From JABWBR01 sp036741235 (GTDB lineage Bacteria > Bacteroidota > Bacteroidia > Chitinophagales > Saprospiraceae), in NCBI GenBank assembly GCA_036741235.1, contig DAINSQ010000110.1, positions 1 through 15,918 on the forward strand: a stretch of 15,918 nt of DNA, given 5' to 3'. The position numbers were made by a program, and so were the translations under genes. The notes beneath the pieces were generated by a model that was not told the origin of the DNA, did no database searches, and worked only from the letters and a program-made list of their open reading frames with translations. The first letter of the stretch is position 1. Each line of letters begins with the position of its first letter. Positions 13,927-15,918 of the stretch are shown here, in pieces.

Positions 13927-13988
13927 ATCAAAAATTTTCTACTCACAAATATTTGTCTATTTTTCGGGTAGTAATACAAAAACTCGCC
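13927..13988. promoter_or_regulatory. Shared divergent promoter region of decarboxylase and amidase
   Basis: The 62 bp between the two ATG codons are AT-rich and contain ATTTGTCTATTTTTCGGGTA. TTTG at 13952-13955 could be a -33 box for the amidase, but no good TAnnTTTG follows at the expected distance, so the exact promoter is not assigned. Confidence 0.3.
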
Positions 13989-15467
13989 ATGACATTTGAA
14001 GAATACCGCCGTTACGACGCGCTTGGATTAGCCGAGCTGGTGCGCAACAAAGAAATGAAGCCCGCTGAAATACTGGAAATAGCCATTGCCAGGGCCGAAG
14101 CTGTTAACCCGGCTATCAATGCCATCATTTATCCGCTTTACGATATGGCCAAAAAAATGGCCGGCGAGGTGGATCTTCAGGCCCGGTTTGCGGGAGTACC
14201 TTTTTTGCTCAAAGATCTGGCGCTGCACCTCAAGGGTATTCCGCTGCAAAACGGCTGCGCCGGTTACAAGGGATTTGTGCCAAAAGCCGACAGCTACGTC
14301 GTAGAACGCTTTCGACAGGCGGGTTTTGTATTTATGGGTAAAACCAATTTGCCTGAATTGGGACTAACGCCCTATACCGAGCCGCGCGCTTTCGGCCCTA
14401 CGCGCAACCCCTGGAATACCTCGCGCACCGCCGGCGGATCCAGTGGCGGTTCGGCGGCGGCGGTAGCTGCCGGCATCACCCCCATTGCCACCGCCAGCGA
14501 CGGCGGCGGGTCTATTCGCATTCCGGCATCGTGTAACGGCTTGTTTGGACTCAAACCCAGCCGGGGGCTCATCAGCCTGGGCCCCGCTATCGGCGAAATG
14601 TGGAGCGGCGCCGTCACCGAAGGCTGCGTCAGCCGCAGCGTACGCGATACCGCCGCTTTCCTCGATGCCGTCATCGCCGAAACGCCCGGAGAACCCTACC
14701 TGCTGAAAACGCCGGTCAGGTCTTTCTTCGAAGAAATCGGCGCCGACCCCGGCCCGCTGAAAATAGGTTTTTCCACCGCCCATCCCCTGGGGCAACCGGT
14801 TGACGATCACTGCAAAGAAGCGGTGCACAATACCGCCAAACTCCTGGAATCTTTGGGCTACCGGGTGGAGGAAGTCGACTTCCCCTGTACGCCCGAAGAC
14901 CTCACCCATACTTTTATCATGATGGTGTTTGGCGAAACTGCCGCCGCCCTGCGCCGAATGGCCGACGACATCGGCAGGCCCGTGCGCCGCTCCGACGTAG
15001 AAGTCACCACCTGGGCCATCGCTATGCTCGGCAAGGCCTATACCGCCGGCGATTTCGCCTATGCCCGTGGCAAGTGGAACGACCTGTACCGCCGCATGGG
15101 CGTTTTCCACCAACAATACGATATCCTGCTTACGCCCACCTGCTCGATGGCGCCATTTGAAATCGGCGCACTGCAACCCTCCGCAGCCGAAAAACGCCTG
15201 CTGGAAATGATCAGCACATTCAACCTGACCAAACTGCTCAAGGCCAATGTGGATCCGCTGGCAGAAAAAACTTTCGCCTATATCCCCTTTACGCCGCTGG
15301 CTAATATGACCGGCCAACCCTCAATGTCGATGCCGCTCCACTGGACGCCCGACAACCTGCCCGTCGGCGTGATGTTTACCGCCGCCCTCGGCAACGATGA
15401 TATCCTCATCCGCCTGGCCAGCCAGATTGAGGAGGCCTGGCCGTGGATGGACAAGGCGCCGGCGTGA
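13989..15467 (+). CDS. Amidase-signature hydrolase, NylA (6-aminohexanoate cyclic-dimer hydrolase)-like
   Basis: I choose ATG 13989 (492 residues, MTFEEYRRYDALGLAELV) over an upstream TTG at 13953. The Ser-cisSer-Lys triad is complete: K75 in FLLKDLAL, cis-Ser S151 in AGGSSGGSAAAVAAG, and nucleophile S175 in SDGGGSIRIPASCNGLFGLK. Length, triad spacing and the SDGGGSIRIPA form (instead of SDTGGS of GatA) are close to NylA of Paenarthrobacter, where the residues are K72, S150 and S174. It therefore hydrolyses some amide, probably a small or cyclic one; the natural substrate is unknown, and it is not a GatA subunit because no gatB or gatC is near. No signal peptide, so cytoplasmic. Strongly G/C third positions match the neighbouring decarboxylase, with which it shares a divergent promoter region. 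Confidence 0.93.
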   Translation: MTFEEYRRYDALGLAELVRNKEMKPAEILEIAIARAEAVNPAINAIIYPLYDMAKKMAGEVDLQARFAGVPFLLKDLALHLKGIPLQNGCAGYKGFVPKADSYVVERFRQAGFVFMGKTNLPELGLTPYTEPRAFGPTRNPWNTSRTAGGSSGGSAAAVAAGITPIATASDGGGSIRIPASCNGLFGLKPSRGLISLGPAIGEMWSGAVTEGCVSRSVRDTAAFLDAVIAETPGEPYLLKTPVRSFFEEIGADPGPLKIGFSTAHPLGQPVDDHCKEAVHNTAKLLESLGYRVEEVDFPCTPEDLTHTFIMMVFGETAAALRRMADDIGRPVRRSDVEVTTWAIAMLGKAYTAGDFAYARGKWNDLYRRMGVFHQQYDILLTPTCSMAPFEIGALQPSAAEKRLLEMISTFNLTKLLKANVDPLAEKTFAYIPFTPLANMTGQPSMSMPLHWTPDNLPVGVMFTAALGNDDILIRLASQIEEAWPWMDKAPA

Positions 15468-15477
15468 TGCGACCGTG

Positions 15478-15595
15478 CGCGGGAGGGGGAGAGTGTGGGA
15501 GGGTGAGAGTGTGAGAGGGGGCGATTTTTGGGACTATTGGACTGTTGAACTTTCCCTCCCTCTCTCCCTCTCACCCTCCCACCCTCAAACTCAGT
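15478..15595. repeat. G-rich/C-rich inverted repeat downstream of the amidase
   Basis: A G/A-rich arm (15481-15521, containing GGGAGGGTGAGAG) is followed by a 30-bp ordinary loop and a C/T-rich arm (about 15551-15590, containing CTCTCACCCTCCC), so a transcript folds into a long stem 10 bases after the amidase stop; it may serve as a terminator. The plus-strand arm at 15481-15503 has four G-runs with short loops and could instead form a G-quadruplex. Confidence 0.6.
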
Positions 15596-15608
15596 CCATT
15601 CCCAGCCA

Positions 15609-15657
15609 TTGAGCGGAGTCGAAACGAGCATCCCCGTGAGCGACTGTGCGACTGTGC
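15609..15657. repeat. Composite repeat, copy 2 (42-bp direct repeat plus GACTGTGC units)
   Basis: The first 42 bases (15609-15650), from TTGAGCGGAGTCGAAACGAG to GAGCGACTGTGCG, are identical to 15877-15918. Two GACTGTGC units close the copy at 15642-15657. Confidence 0.75.
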
Positions 15658-15674
15658 AAACCAATGTAGACCCA

Positions 15675-15805
15675 GCGCTCCATAGCGTAGGGTTTTATAC
15701 CCTGCGATATGGAGCATCCCCGGTATGCCCGGGTTATCAAAGCCAGCCTCGACTGCTAGGCCTGCTCCTTCGCGATGGGTATAAAACCGCATCGCTACGG
15801 AGCGC
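15675..15805. mobile_element. 131-bp MITE-like element with about 33-bp terminal inverted repeats
   Basis: The left end reads GCGCTCCATAGCG, TAG, GGTTTTATACCC, and the complement of the right end reads GCGCTCCGTAGCG, ATGC, GGTTTTATACCC, so the ends match except for a few bases. Inside, GGAGCA (15711-15716) and TGCTCC (15763-15768) continue the pairing. There is no coding capacity and no clear target duplication. It may be a non-autonomous transposable element or a dispersed hairpin element. Confidence 0.6.
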
Positions 15806-15813
15806 GGGGAGGC

Positions 15814-15918
15814 GACTGTGCGACTGTGCGACTTTGCGACTTTGCGACTGTGCGACTTTGCAGCCGCTGCCGCTCGTTGAGCGGAGTCGAAACGAGCATC
15901 CCCGTGAGCGACTGTGCG
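15814..15918. repeat. Six tandem GACTKTGC units and 42-bp direct repeat, copy 3
   Basis: Six perfect 8-bp units occupy 15814-15861 with only G/T variation at the fifth base (order G, G, T, T, G, T). After a 15-bp spacer comes CTCGTTGAGCGGAGTCGAAA, whose hairpin ends CTCGTT and AACGAG pair, then the sequence identical to 15609-15650, which ends exactly at the window edge and includes one more GACTGTGC. Confidence 0.75.

Noticed and set aside
14364..15317. 317-codon antisense frame in the amidase gene
   Set aside because: Glycine/alanine-rich shadow typical of G/C-rich codons; the sense frame has a complete catalytic triad.
15814..15861. CRISPR or replication-origin iterons
   Set aside because: Units are 8 bp and directly abutting without spacers, and there is no replication gene or DnaA-type box; a microsatellite-like tandem repeat fits better.

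Overview
The window looks like a chromosomal accessory region of a Bacteroidota member, most likely from the Saprospiria (Lewinella/Haliscomenobacter-like). The reasons are a stand-alone protein resembling the periplasmic part of DUF2723 proteins, an effector-associated-domain/caspase pair, putative promoters of the TAnnTTTG type, and dispersed repeats of a kind common in Bacteroidota, such as GAGCGGAGTCGAAACGAG hairpins and CACTAAGTCACGAAG elements. No rRNA, tRNA, CRISPR array or complete insertion sequence was seen. A 10-N scaffold gap lies at 6414-6423, so continuity there is not proven.

Layout. Bases 1-2196 hold the end of a small unknown ORF open at the left edge, then a secreted, DUF2723-like protein. 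Bases 2200-6282 form a compact accessory patch: a nucleotidyltransferase with an overlapping 68-codon partner, an AAA ATPase of the DUF4143 type, a decayed second copy of the 68-codon gene, an unrecognised 63-codon gene, and a second, different DUF4143 ATPase on the other strand. The first ATPase is preceded by three boxes exactly 33 bp apart. The second shares a near-perfect palindrome with the divergent 63-codon gene. Bases 6385-6873 encode a small membrane protein whose C-terminus is cut by the gap.

Bases 7024-9750 hold the most striking module. An apparent EAD11-type adaptor domain fused to a degenerate response-regulator receiver domain is divergently transcribed, 45 bp away, from a metacaspase-like protease of 641 residues. 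This fits the logic of bacterial regulated-protease (conflict or cell-death) systems, but the adaptor-receiver form is unusual. Next comes an AT-richer antitoxin/PIN-toxin pair (9904-10496).

Bases 10520-15467 are metabolic: a peptidoglycan-recycling pair, murQ followed by a MurNAc/GlcNAc-type kinase; a PLP-dependent group II decarboxylase; and a divergent amidase very close in active-site layout to 6-aminohexanoate cyclic-dimer hydrolase (NylA).

The rest (12207-12483 and 15468-15918, plus shorter spacers) consists of nested repeats: CACTAAG elements, a G-rich/C-rich hairpin, a 131-bp MITE-like inverted-repeat element, and a composite of 8-bp GACTGTGC tandem units with a 42-bp exact direct repeat. 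Similar C-rich tracts occur beside the gap, between murQ and the kinase, and inside the caspase coding sequence.
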